Part shown: in pieces, positions 1 through 7,369 of the stretch
Layout of the letters: the number at the start of each line of letters is the position of its first letter
Position numbering within the stretch: position 1 is the first letter of the stretch
Assembly: GCF_001595645.1 (NCBI RefSeq)
Contig: NZ_LNKT01000045.1
Location: forward strand, 1 to 64,000
Direction of reading: 5' to 3'
Length of the DNA: 64,000 nucleotides
From: Sulfurovum riftiae
GTDB lineage: Bacteria; Campylobacterota; Campylobacteria; Campylobacterales; Sulfurovaceae
Program-made: the position numbers and the translations under genes
The notes under the pieces: model-generated
Database searches by the model: none
Seen by the model: only the letters and a program-made list of their open reading frames with translations
What the model was told of the DNA's origin: nothing

Positions 1-22
1 GGGTTGATTGTTTATACTTCAT
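1..22 (-). CDS. Possible start of a minus-strand gene (partial)
   Basis: Read on the minus strand, an ATG at 22-20 is preceded by AGGAAAG with a 5-nt spacer and opens a frame (MKYKQST...) that runs off the window edge. Only seven codons are visible, so no function can be given. The good ribosome-binding site is the sole support. It would make nifU and this gene divergent. Confidence 0.3.
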
Positions 23-319
23 AGTGCTTTCCTGTTTTTGTGGTGAAAAAAGGATAACCTATGATTGATTAACCCTCTCTTTCACGACTCTTTATCAGAA
101 ATTGCACTTATCCCTTGAATTGGCGCTTGTTTTTTATTTCGGACTCTTCACTTTTAGCAAAATATTCCGAATTGATCAAAATACATTGACAAAACAGGAC
201 TTTTAGTGTATAAACTTGAAAGCATAGTAGCCGATAAGGGTTTTACTATGATTTCGTTATAATAATAACCATAATAAGATCGGCAAAATTGTATTTGATG
301 CCGATAAACGTAAGGAGAA
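23..319. other. AT-rich intergenic region upstream of the nifU-like gene
   Basis: About 300 bases without a convincing gene. It holds the upstream region of a possible minus-strand gene at its left end, a consensus-like promoter at 186-214 and a second TATAAT at 258-263, both facing the nifU-like gene. I see no repeat or RNA gene. Confidence 0.5.
186..214 (+). promoter_or_regulatory. Sigma-70-type promoter facing the nifU-like gene
   Basis: TTGACA at 186-191 and TATAAA at 209-214 are separated by 17 bases, close to the sigma-70 consensus. Transcription would start near 221, leaving a leader of about 100 nt before the gene at 320. A second TATAAT at 258-263 lacks a clear -35 element but could be an additional start. 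Confidence 0.5.
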
Positions 320-601
320 ATGTTGATCCCGTTTACAGATGAAGAATTGGAACCAGCAGTAAAAGATGTGATCGAGAAGGTCAGGCCTTCCATCAAACTT
401 GACGGCGGTGATATAGAACTGATCGCCATAAAAGACGGTGTTGTCTATGTACAGCTGCAGGGTGCCTGTGTTGGGTGCGGAAGTGCCGGTACCACCATAA
501 AGTTCGGTGTGGAAAGACAGCTTAAAACACTGATCCATCCGGAGATCACTGTGATGAGTGTACCTCAGGGCTGGGAAGATAAACTGGATCAATTAGGATA
601 A
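320..601 (+). CDS. NifU-like Fe-S scaffold protein (C-terminal NifU domain only)
   Basis: A 93-residue protein consisting of a single NifU C-terminal domain. The cluster-binding CxxC is in GACVGCGSAGTTIKFG, followed by the usual VERQLK segment. Proteins of this family assemble or carry Fe-S clusters for transfer to apoproteins; that role is family knowledge. The start is fixed by TAAGGAG seven bases upstream of the ATG. The next gene starts one base after the stop. Campylobacter jejuni and Helicobacter pylori, as I recall, have a small NifU-like gene in the same place beside murE. Many clusters in the downstream nuo operon would be plausible clients, though nothing here shows this. Confidence 0.9.
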   Translation: MLIPFTDEELEPAVKDVIEKVRPSIKLDGGDIELIAIKDGVVYVQLQGACVGCGSAGTTIKFGVERQLKTLIHPEITVMSVPQGWEDKLDQLG

Positions 602-602
602 A

Positions 603-1184
603 ATGAGCAAAGTAAGTCAAGATATATTATTGCAAAGAGCCGAGAAGGAGTTTCTTCAGGGAGATTATGCGACCGCATTGAGATCGTATGGGCTGATACT
701 GAAAGATTACCCTTCGTTGGATGAAGCGAAAGTCGGCGCCTACCTGAGCGACCTTGGAGAAGAGAATGCGGAAGAGGCGCAGGCACTATTCGACTATTAC
801 CAGATGATCAAGTCCGAGAAGAAGAATGCTGTGGAGATAATCCATTCTCTCATCGATTCGCTTGATACCACCAAAGAGAGTATTCGTGAACTTCTCGAGG
901 CGCCAATGGAAGAGCAGGTCGAGTATGGAGATGGCATAAGATACAGTGATTTTCTGGCACTGGTCAAGAGTAGAGGCAGTTTCAAGAAGACATTTGAAGA
1001 TATTATGTTCTCCACGAAAGTAGTGATCACAGACAAGGATGAGTTCATTGACTTCGTGACGAAGCTTGCCAACGAAGGATTCGACGAGATGGCGTTGGGC
1101 TATCTCGATGCAACAGCAAGCCTTTTTGGCAATGATCAGGAAGTATTGGCACTCTATAATGTGGTCCAGGGAATGAAAAAGTGA
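603..1184 (+). CDS. TPR-like hypothetical protein between nifU and murE
   Basis: A 193-residue soluble protein without signal peptide or membrane segment. Residues 1-60 resemble a tetratricopeptide helix pair (RAEKEFLQGDYATALRSYG, then a DYPSLDEAK turn). The rest is predicted helical and acidic. Its GTG-overlapping stop is shared with murE (TGA inside GTGA at 1181-1184), so the two are probably translationally coupled. An uncharacterised protein occupies this position in other Campylobacterota as I recall, which argues for a conserved but unknown role. No enzyme motif is visible. Confidence 0.8.
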   Translation: MSKVSQDILLQRAEKEFLQGDYATALRSYGLILKDYPSLDEAKVGAYLSDLGEENAEEAQALFDYYQMIKSEKKNAVEIIHSLIDSLDTTKESIRELLEAPMEEQVEYGDGIRYSDFLALVKSRGSFKKTFEDIMFSTKVVITDKDEFIDFVTKLANEGFDEMALGYLDATASLFGNDQEVLALYNVVQGMKK

Positions 1185-2473
1185 AAATAGCCTTTGAAAA
1201 AGAGGGGTATAGGTACCTTACAGACGATACCTCCAAACTGGATGAAGAAACCCTTTTTCTAAAAACAGCGCAGAATACGCCCTATTACGATAAACTGGAA
1301 AAGAAGCCTGAATACATCACACCAGCTGAGTTGATCTCATTCTGGGGACTTGACAAAATGAAAGTGGTAGGTGTGACCGGTACGAACGGGAAAACCACTG
1401 TGACAGCCGCAATCTACTCCTTTCTGCTCGATCTTGATGAGAAGCCTGCATTGCAGGGGACACGAGGCCTTTTCGCCGAAGAGAAGCGTATAGAAGAGAA
1501 GAGTATGACAACCCCGTCCATTCTCGAAACGCTGCATAATATGAAGCAAACGATGGATCTTGGGTGTAACTACTTCATTATGGAGGTCAGTTCGCATGCG
1601 ATCGATCAGAAGCGCATTGAAGGGCTGACCTTTGCTTTGAAGGTACATACGAACGTTACCAGTGACCATCTGGACTATCATGGTACTGTCGAGGAGTACA
1701 GGCGTGTCAAAAGCCTCTTTTTTGCGGATGATACGATGAAACTGCTCAATAAAGATGATATTGGCAATATTACTTACAATCCGAAGCATGCATACAGTTA
1801 TGGTGTGGATGAGCCGGCAACCTATAAAGTACAGGCTTTTTCCCTGCTGCACGGTATCACAGCAGGAATCAAATACCTGCAGGAAGAAGCGACATTCCAT
1901 TCACCGATGATGGGACTGTTCAACCTTTTCAATTTGATGGCGGCGATCGGTTCTGTGCATCTGCTTACCAAGCGTCCCATTCAGGAAATATGTGATGTAG
2001 TTGAGAATTTTGCCGGTGTAGCGGGGCGTATGGAAGTGGTCAGCCGTGATCCGCTTGTCATTGTTGATTTTGCCCATACGGATGACGGTATTCATGCGGT
2101 ACTGGAATCCATGAAAGACAGAGACATCTCTGTGGTGTTTGGTGCAGGGGGAAACCGCGACAAAGAGAAGAGACCCCGTATGGGTGCGGCAGCCGGAAGA
2201 TATGCGAATAAGATCTATGTCACTTCCGACAACCCGCGTGATGAAATACCGGAAATGATACTTGAAGATATTCTTGTGGGACTGCATGGTAAAGAGAATG
2301 TGACCGCCACGCCTGACAGACGGCTTGCTATCAAAATGGCATTGGATGCATTGGAGCCTGATGAAGTACTGCTTATTCTTGGAAAGGGTGATGAGGATTA
2401 TCAGGAGATCAAAGGGGTGAAGCATCATTTCGATGACAGGGAAGTTGTGAGAGAGTTGTTGGGGATCTCTTGA
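1181..2473 (+). CDS. murE: UDP-MurNAc-tripeptide synthetase (meso-DAP adding)
   Basis: Cytoplasmic peptidoglycan precursor ligase that adds meso-diaminopimelate to UDP-MurNAc-L-Ala-D-Glu using ATP. Visible features are the Mur-ligase P-loop VTGTNGKTT, the HLDYHGTVEEYRRVK segment carrying the lysine that is carbamylated in the family, the DNPR motif that selects meso-DAP over lysine, and a C-terminal GKGDEDYQ. In most MurE proteins the last motif reads GKGHE. At 430 residues it is shorter than the usual 480 or so, mainly in the N-terminal substrate domain. The start is a GTG overlapping the previous stop by four bases. Confidence 0.95.
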   Translation: MKIAFEKEGYRYLTDDTSKLDEETLFLKTAQNTPYYDKLEKKPEYITPAELISFWGLDKMKVVGVTGTNGKTTVTAAIYSFLLDLDEKPALQGTRGLFAEEKRIEEKSMTTPSILETLHNMKQTMDLGCNYFIMEVSSHAIDQKRIEGLTFALKVHTNVTSDHLDYHGTVEEYRRVKSLFFADDTMKLLNKDDIGNITYNPKHAYSYGVDEPATYKVQAFSLLHGITAGIKYLQEEATFHSPMMGLFNLFNLMAAIGSVHLLTKRPIQEICDVVENFAGVAGRMEVVSRDPLVIVDFAHTDDGIHAVLESMKDRDISVVFGAGGNRDKEKRPRMGAAAGRYANKIYVTSDNPRDEIPEMILEDILVGLHGKENVTATPDRRLAIKMALDALEPDEVLLILGKGDEDYQEIKGVKHHFDDREVVRELLGIS

Positions 2474-2483
2474 TTCTTCCCTT

Positions 2484-2544
2484 GTAGGGTCGGTTCACCG
2501 ACCACACACAATACACAATAAAATGGTCGGTGAACCGACCCTAC
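2484..2544. repeat. Inverted pair of REP-type palindromes (GTAGGG foot)
   Basis: Two 21-base elements face each other: 2484-2504 on the plus strand and its exact complement at 2524-2544, with a 19-base spacer. Each starts GTAGGG and then forms a hairpin (TCGGTtcACCGA). The same unit recurs around the RAYT transposase at 46.3-47.4 kb. It sits between convergent genes, so it could also terminate transcription in both directions. The GTAG of the right element supplies the TAG stop of the minus-strand gene ending at 2541. Confidence 0.9.
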
Positions 2545-3827
2545 GGGTTTATATTCCCCATCTCAAACTTTTCTCCCGTCTCCTGTGTATGTTTGTAGAG
2601 TTTCCATGCATGGTATATCTGGTAAGTTATCCATCCGAAGGAGAGTATGGTCAACAGGCCGGCAGGGTAGATGAAGGGTGTGAGGTAGAGTGACAACAGG
2701 AATGTGACAAGTGTTGCCAAATGGATGTAGAGGTGTTTGTTGGCAGTTTTTGGGTGGATGACCTCGTGCATCATCGGTGCGGTGAAGTAGCCCTGTGAAT
2801 TGAGGTGGAACCAGGTCAGGAACGGGACGATCTTGTAGAACATTGAAAATACGATGCTCAGAGCGAAGAAGGAAAAGAAAAGATAACTTGCTGTTTTTAG
2901 AAGGTCATTGTCAACGAAAAGTGTAATGACCATAGTCAACATGGAGAAAATGAGTGAGACAAGCCCCAGTCTCCAGAACCAGATGGTCGCATCGGAAAGG
3001 GGCCGTTTTTTCTGTGTCAACCGCACAAGTGTCAATAGAGCATAGCCAGTTAACAGAATAGCCAGAAGTATATCTGTAACGACCCAGGAAGAAGGTATAA
3101 AAAGCCCTGCGATAAAGGTAGCTGTCAACAATCCCAGAAGTGTAATGGGTAGATAGTAGCTGACGACCCTTGGGTAGGGAGGGGTTACATAGAACATCTC
3201 TATGACCTGGAATGATATGGAGATGATCAGCAGGGATATCCATCCGAAAAGTCCAAAGGAGTAGTGTCCCTCACGCATCTGTACGAAATAAGTTCCGTTG
3301 ATCGCTCCGGAGAGTGCAGCTGTCATGTAGAGTGCCAAAATAATGACAAGTGCAAGAGAAAGAAGTGCAATGACCATGCCTTTGGATGAGGCACTGTGGT
3401 GTACCAGTTCGAAGAGGTTTTTGAGCATCACTGAGACGATATAGAAGATGCTTCCTCCCAAAAGGAGCGAAGCCAGCCCATACAGCCACGGTATGGCAGT
3501 TTCAAAGGCAAGCAGAAGGGTGATGACCCCAAGGATCAAAGGATACTGAAGCCGGTTCGCTTTCTGTACCGGAGCAGTGAGTTTGATACCCGCAATGACC
3601 GGGAGCATCTGAAAAAGGGCTGCGAACATGAAAGAGAGCATGACACCGAGTGTCAGCGTATGTGTCAGGATGACAGCCTCTGTACTGTGGGCATCGAAAA
3701 TAGCGGTCCCGAAAAGAAGAATCAGCATGCCAGCCAGCATCCCAAAAAGGGCACCTGAGAAGAAGAAACGGAAGACTACCGAGATCGGGGGTGCCTGATC
3801 GAGGGAGAGTCCGTTCTGGTTAAACAC
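2541..3827 (-). CDS. Twelve-helix membrane protein, NO/respiration-type operon
   Basis: A 428-residue polytopic inner-membrane protein with about 12 hydrophobic segments. Conserved-looking histidines occur in THTLTLG (helix 2), HYSFGLFGW and TWFHLNSQGYF. This pattern and the paired helices recall NnrS and heme-copper oxidase subunit I relatives, but I cannot assign a family firmly and see no complete copper- or heme-ligand set. It is the last gene of a minus-strand operon behind a hemerythrin and a DUF2249 protein, overlapping the latter by 8 bases. That context suggests a role in nitrosative stress or oxygen/NO-linked metabolism (inference). The stop codon lies inside a REP element. Confidence 0.75.
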   Translation of the reverse strand: MFNQNGLSLDQAPPISVVFRFFFSGALFGMLAGMLILLFGTAIFDAHSTEAVILTHTLTLGVMLSFMFAALFQMLPVIAGIKLTAPVQKANRLQYPLILGVITLLLAFETAIPWLYGLASLLLGGSIFYIVSVMLKNLFELVHHSASSKGMVIALLSLALVIILALYMTAALSGAINGTYFVQMREGHYSFGLFGWISLLIISISFQVIEMFYVTPPYPRVVSYYLPITLLGLLTATFIAGLFIPSSWVVTDILLAILLTGYALLTLVRLTQKKRPLSDATIWFWRLGLVSLIFSMLTMVITLFVDNDLLKTASYLFFSFFALSIVFSMFYKIVPFLTWFHLNSQGYFTAPMMHEVIHPKTANKHLYIHLATLVTFLLSLYLTPFIYPAGLLTILSFGWITYQIYHAWKLYKHTQETGEKFEMGNINP

Positions 3828-4080
3828 GCAGAAGCTCCTCCAGTGCGATAGCAGGGTTCTTGGCTACGAGTATGTGCCAGTTCCCTGCATCATCCTCTCT
3901 GCTGAGGGTACTGAAGCCCTGCTCCTGGGCCATATCGAGGAGGGGGATGGGGTTTTTGCGGTGAAGCATATAGAAGTAACTCTCATCATCCAGCTCATGG
4001 AGTGCCTTGATGGCATGTTCAAGCGGCTTGGGGTGCTCCAGCTCTCTGGCATCAAGGTCGATCTTCTTTAATTCGGACAT
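3820..4080 (-). CDS. DUF2249 domain protein
   Basis: An 86-residue soluble protein matching the DUF2249 pattern: LDARELEHPKPLEHAI near the start, an HRKNPIPLL core and a WHILV strand near the end. The family has a TusA-like fold and is frequently encoded beside hemerythrins and NO-related genes; its biochemical role is not established. It follows the hemerythrin gene by two bases and overlaps the membrane-protein gene by eight, so all are probably translated from one message. Confidence 0.8.
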   Translation of the reverse strand: MSELKKIDLDARELEHPKPLEHAIKALHELDDESYFYMLHRKNPIPLLDMAQEQGFSTLSREDDAGNWHILVAKNPAIALEELLRV

Positions 4081-4082
4081 GC

Positions 4083-4523
4083 TTAGAGTTCTACGGCTTT
4101 CATTTTATCGAGTGTCTCTGTTTTGAGTTCCGGGGGCAATACCCTGTCACACATGGCATAGAGCATCTGTTCCTCTTTCATATTGTGCTGCTGAAGGAGG
4201 ATCATCATCGATTCGCAGAGAGAAAGATAGGCATCCCTGTCTTCTGCTTCGAGGGCTTCAGCAAGTTTGCCTATGAGACCGCGGACCTGCTCGTGTTCGT
4301 AGCGCATGACCTGTGTAGGTCCCTCACTGCTGCCTGTCTGTGCTTCAAAGGCAGGAAAAAGTTCATCTTCTTCTCTTTTGAAGTGCCTGAGGGTATCATT
4401 TGCAAATTCGAGAAATGCCTGCTCGGCCTCTTCCCATTTTCCATCTGCTGCCAGCTGTTCGGCTTTCGCGAATTCCGTATCGCAGTCCCGGTGTTCTTGT
4501 GTCATGAATTGTGAAATGATCAT
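4083..4523 (-). CDS. Hemerythrin-like (HHE) diiron protein
   Basis: A 146-residue four-helix protein with the hemerythrin ligand pattern: H10 in QEHRD, a histidine in TLRHFKREEDE with its glutamate, YEHEQ and QQHNMKEE. Such proteins bind a diiron centre that senses, stores or transfers O2 or NO, or protects and repairs Fe-S clusters; which applies here is unknown. It lies three bases after the FmdE-like gene and two before DUF2249, in an operon preceded by an FNR-type site, which favours an anaerobic or NO-responsive function. Confidence 0.85.
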   Translation of the reverse strand: MIISQFMTQEHRDCDTEFAKAEQLAADGKWEEAEQAFLEFANDTLRHFKREEDELFPAFEAQTGSSEGPTQVMRYEHEQVRGLIGKLAEALEAEDRDAYLSLCESMMILLQQHNMKEEQMLYAMCDRVLPPELKTETLDKMKAVEL

Positions 4524-4526
4524 GGT

Positions 4527-5135
4527 TTATCCTTTCGTGATGGTGATCATCTGATCCCAAAGTTCCGGAGAGAGGAGTATCTTCTCTACGCGTGCCTGCC
4601 AAAGTCTTCCGAACTCTTTTCTCTCTCCTTCAGAAGCCAGTCCCTGAAGGCTTTTCCCCATGAGCTGCTGCATGGCAGGATCACCCGGTACGATGGAGGC
4701 ATTGTAGCTCAGGACGACACTGCTGTCGGTATCGAGTCTGGTCAGTTTGACCTCGCCTTCCATAGGCACATCATAGGAGACAAGGTTGTTTCTTGAAAAG
4801 TGGCCTCCGATACCCTTAAATCCGCTGATGCCGTTGGCACCGGCAATAAAGGAGATGACATTACAGATCACGCCTGTCACGCCTTCCGCCTCACCGTCTC
4901 GCATTGAAACATGTACGGAACCGCGCTGGGGGAGCGTATCATCATAGAGGGCTTCAAGGCCTTTCTTTGCCATAAGATAGGCACCGGCGACGGTCGGACA
5001 GGAGTGTCCTGCCAGCTTGACGCAGTCAAGATAGGTGATTTCCAGTTTGCCCTCTTCGAAGGCACCCAGAAAGTTGCTGAGAGGGTCTTCAAGCTGTATC
5101 GGGTCGACTTGGTCAAAAAATGTGGGGTATTTCAT
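4527..5135 (-). CDS. FmdE-family protein
   Basis: A 202-residue protein related to the FmdE family. The signature is LAGHSCPTVAGAYLMAKKGLEAL at residues about 40-62, where His and Cys are the likely metal ligands. Despite the name (formylmethanofuran dehydrogenase subunit E), most bacterial members have no known link to methanofuran. This is the first gene of the four-gene minus-strand operon. Its ATG is preceded by AAGGA, and the promoter has a perfect TATAAT with an FNR-type palindrome at -41.5. Function is unassigned. Confidence 0.75.
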   Translation of the reverse strand: MKYPTFFDQVDPIQLEDPLSNFLGAFEEGKLEITYLDCVKLAGHSCPTVAGAYLMAKKGLEALYDDTLPQRGSVHVSMRDGEAEGVTGVICNVISFIAGANGISGFKGIGGHFSRNNLVSYDVPMEGEVKLTRLDTDSSVVLSYNASIVPGDPAMQQLMGKSLQGLASEGERKEFGRLWQARVEKILLSPELWDQMITITKG

Positions 5136-5161
5136 GGATATTCCTTGGGATTATTGAGGGA

Positions 5162-5203
5162 ATTATAAGGTAAAAAAGAGAATGATAGCTTGATATTTAT
5201 CAA
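5162..5203 (-). promoter_or_regulatory. FNR/CRP-family class II promoter
   Basis: A perfect TTGAT-N4-ATCAA palindrome lies at 5190-5203. On the minus strand a perfect TATAAT occupies 5167-5162, giving a predicted start at 5155. The palindrome centre (5196.5) is then exactly 41.5 bases upstream, the standard position for activation by FNR, DNR or NnrR type regulators. The site is also about 66 bases upstream of the divergent ferredoxin start, so it may serve both directions. Confidence 0.75.
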
Positions 5204-5262
5204 GAATTAAGTAAATGAGAGTAAAATACTCCTAATTAAAATAAACTTTCAAAGGATACTAC

Positions 5263-5643
5263 ATGATGCAAGGTGTACCACAACCAGCGTTCTATATTTT
5301 CAAATGCCAGCAGTCGGCACCTCCGGGAATGCCAAAACCAAGCTGTGTCAGTCAGAACGACCCTGAATCTCAGCAGCTTTTCCAACATTTGGCACAGAGC
5401 CTGATGATGAAAGGTATCATCGGAACGGTCCAGCCGATCCAGACAGGTTGTCTTAACCGCTGCCAGCAGGGTCCGGTCATGCTTGTAGAACCTGGACACA
5501 CGATGTATGTCGGTTTGACAAAAGAGAAGATAGACAGGATCATCGATGAGCATATCATCGGCGGGAATGTCGTAGAAGAGTATGTGATCCCGGATGAGAT
5601 GTGGGGCGAACCTATACCTCCGTCACAGATGATGGCGCGATAA
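5263..5643 (+). CDS. Thioredoxin-like [2Fe-2S] ferredoxin
   Basis: A 126-residue protein of the Shethna-type thioredoxin-fold ferredoxins. The first ligand region is FKCQQSAPPGMPKPSC, and the second pair sits in TGCLNRCQQGPV, the usual CxxxC in the second half. It would carry one [2Fe-2S] cluster in the cytoplasm. AAAGGA stands nine bases upstream of the ATG (a second ATG follows directly). The gene is divergent from the FmdE/hemerythrin operon and shares its FNR-type site, suggesting it could be the electron carrier of that response (inference). Confidence 0.85.
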   Translation: MMQGVPQPAFYIFKCQQSAPPGMPKPSCVSQNDPESQQLFQHLAQSLMMKGIIGTVQPIQTGCLNRCQQGPVMLVEPGHTMYVGLTKEKIDRIIDEHIIGGNVVEEYVIPDEMWGEPIPPSQMMAR

Positions 5644-5656
5644 ACGAACCTTTCGC

Positions 5657-5710
5657 CTGCAGCATTCCGCTCTGCTGCATGCAGAGAACTATTTTGCTGC
5701 AGCACTCCGC
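5657..5710. repeat. Short direct repeat plus hairpin after the ferredoxin gene
   Basis: CTGCAGCATTCCGC at 5657-5670 is repeated with one change at 5697-5710. Between them CTCTGC-TGCAT-GCAGAG (5670-5686) forms a six-base-pair hairpin followed by a short ATTTT, possibly a weak terminator before panD. Confidence 0.4.
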
Positions 5711-5790
5711 AATTTCTTCACAATTACTGTATAATATGATTAAGCTTTCGGTATAATTCCGACAATTTAAACAGATCAGGTAGGACTATT

Positions 5791-6159
5791 ATGAACATTA
5801 CAATGCTTTATTCTAAATTACATAGAGCCACTGTAACAGATGCAAATCTCAATTATGTCGGTTCCATTACCATTGACCAGGACCTCTTGGATGCAGCGAG
5901 TATGCGTGTGGGACAGAAGATCGATATCGTCAATATCAACAACGGAGAGAGATTCTCCACCTATATCATCTCCGGAGAGAGAGGCAAAGGCGATATCTGC
6001 CTGAACGGTGCAGCAGCAAGAAAAGTACATAAAGGTGACAAGATCATCATTATCGCCTATGCAACGATGAGTGAAGCAGAGGCGGACAGCCATAAGCCCA
6101 AGATCGTGATCCTTGATGATGAGAACGGGATCGCGCAGGAATTCGAGGGGTTGGAATAG
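5791..6159 (+). CDS. panD: Aspartate 1-decarboxylase precursor
   Basis: Makes beta-alanine from aspartate for pantothenate and CoA. The 122-residue proenzyme has the self-cleavage site in [10 protein letters not shown]: cleavage between G and S25 yields the pyruvoyl cofactor. [11 protein letters not shown] and NGAAARKV are the expected active-site segments. AGGTAGGA provides the ribosome site. TATAAT boxes at 5730-5735 and 5752-5757 are candidate -10 elements. The stop overlaps the GTG start of ybaB by one base. Confidence 0.95.
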   Translation: MNITMLYSKLHRATVTDANLNYVGSITIDQDLLDAASMRVGQKIDIVNINNGERFSTYIISGERGKGDICLNGAAARKVHKGDKIIIIAYATMSEAEADSHKPKIVILDDENGIAQEFEGLE

Positions 6160-6470
6160 TGTTCGAAGGACTGGATCTCGGTAAAATGGGAAAGATGATG
6201 GAGCAGATGCAGGAAAAAGCAAAAGAGCTCCAAGAACAGGCAAAAAACGTTGAATTCACAGCAAAGGCCGGTGGCGGTCTTGTTGAAATAACAGCGAACG
6301 GTGCAGGCGAGGTGATCGATCTGAATATAGATGATTCGCTGCTTGATGACAAAGAATCTTTGCAAATATTGCTGATCTCGGCGATGAATGATGTGACGAA
6401 AATGATAGAAGATAATAAAAAGTCCCAGGCAATGGGAATGATGGGCGGTTTGAACCCTTTTGGTTCCTGA
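6159..6470 (+). CDS. ybaB: YbaB/EbfC nucleoid-associated protein
   Basis: A 103-residue DNA-binding protein of the YbaB/EbfC family, a tweezer-shaped dimer thought to act in nucleoid organisation, often beside recombination genes. The sequence opens with a helical KMGKMMEQMQEKAKELQEQ segment, then the beta-rich VEITANGAGEVIDLNID core and a C-terminal MGMMGGLNPF tail. The GTG start overlaps the panD stop, so the two are coupled. Confidence 0.9.
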   Translation: MFEGLDLGKMGKMMEQMQEKAKELQEQAKNVEFTAKAGGGLVEITANGAGEVIDLNIDDSLLDDKESLQILLISAMNDVTKMIEDNKKSQAMGMMGGLNPFGS

Positions 6471-6486
6471 GTAGGTTGTAACAGTT

Positions 6487-6615
6487 TTAAATTTTGTTTA
6501 TGTCAACGAGATAGCTGAACTCTTTTGAAGATTTCAGTTTGTTTACTCTGTTGGCAGTAAATGAGTGTTTACCGTCTTTTTTGACGATCTTCTTCAGCGT
6601 TTTGCGTATGTTCAT
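6487..6615 (-). CDS. Possible 42-residue basic protein
   Basis: On the minus strand an ATG at 6615 is preceded by AAAGGAAAAGAG and opens a 42-codon frame ending TAA at 6487. The product is lysine-rich (MNIRKTLKKIVKKDGKHSF at the start), soluble and without a recognised domain. It ends 16 bases from the convergent ybaB stop. Support is the ribosome-binding site and the fit into an otherwise empty gap; homologues would be needed to confirm it. Confidence 0.4.
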   Translation of the reverse strand: MNIRKTLKKIVKKDGKHSFTANRVNKLKSSKEFSYLVDINKI

Positions 6616-6706
6616 CTCTTTTCCTTTCTGTTGGATTTTCTCTCATAATCTTGAGATGGCCGAATAATATAGTATAGTGATTACCAAATGGTAACAAGGA
6701 GCTAAA

Positions 6707-7237
6707 ATGAACGAAGTGACACAAGCCATAGAGAATGACTCTGTAGCCAAATTGAAAAGCCTGATCAAGCAGGGGGTGGACCTTAACAAGCCGATCCTGA
6801 TAGGCGAAGAGTACGATCTTGAGGATTACGACGAGATCAGCCCGCTTTTTTATGCGATCAGAAAGTATGCCTCCCCCGAGATGATCGAACTGATGCTTGA
6901 GAACGGTGTGGATGTCCGTGCAACGGATGATGATGGTATCACGGCACTGGACATGGCCATAAAATTCAAGCGCAAGGACCTCATTCCTTTCTTCATAGAA
7001 AAAGGAATAGACCTTAACAGTACGACACGCAAAAGCGGTATTCTGCCCCTTTTGCTTGCCTGCTGTTTCAGCGATACGGAGATGGTGCAGATGCTCATTG
7101 ACAGCGGTGCAGACATAGGTGCGACCGATGCAGGCGGCATGAGTGCCAAGGACTATGCCAAAAAACTCGGCCAGAAACGCATGGTAGAGTTTTTGAATGA
7201 AAAAGGCGCAAAACACAATCTCTATCCGGAAGAGTAA
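6707..7237 (+). CDS. Ankyrin-repeat protein
   Basis: A 176-residue cytoplasmic protein made almost entirely of about five ankyrin repeats, recognised by recurrent SPLFYAIRKYASPEMIELML, GITALDMAIKFKRKDLIPFF and GADIGATDAGGMSAKDYAK units. No signal peptide or catalytic domain is present, so it probably mediates a protein contact. AAGGAG precedes the ATG. A TTACC-AAAT-GGTAA inverted repeat at 6681-6694, just before the ribosome site, might be an operator. Confidence 0.85.
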   Translation: MNEVTQAIENDSVAKLKSLIKQGVDLNKPILIGEEYDLEDYDEISPLFYAIRKYASPEMIELMLENGVDVRATDDDGITALDMAIKFKRKDLIPFFIEKGIDLNSTTRKSGILPLLLACCFSDTEMVQMLIDSGADIGATDAGGMSAKDYAKKLGQKRMVEFLNEKGAKHNLYPEE

Positions 7238-7245
7238 TCGTTTTT

Positions 7246-7269
7246 CCCATGCAGAGTGTAAAGCATGGG
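7246..7269 (+). terminator. Hairpin after the ankyrin gene
   Basis: CCCATGC (7246-7252) pairs with GCATGGG (7263-7269) over a 10-base loop and is followed by a pyrimidine-rich stretch. It ends the ankyrin transcript just before the porin promoter. Confidence 0.5.
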
Positions 7270-7305
7270 TATCTCTTCTTCTCTTTCTTTTATCTTTTTC
7301 TCCTC

Positions 7306-7339
7306 CTGTAACCATTCTGTAACTATTTTTTTCTATACT
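7306..7339 (+). promoter_or_regulatory. Pho-box-like promoter of the porin gene
   Basis: Two identical CTGTAAC repeats (7306-7312 and 7317-7323) are spaced 11 bases apart, one helical turn, and the TATACT -10 box (7334-7339) starts ten bases after the second. In PhoB-dependent promoters direct repeats spaced this way replace the -35 element. The same arrangement precedes the phosphate permease at 8689. Confidence 0.65.
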
Positions 7340-7369
7340 TCCGTCACAAAATAAACAAGGACGAGGAAG

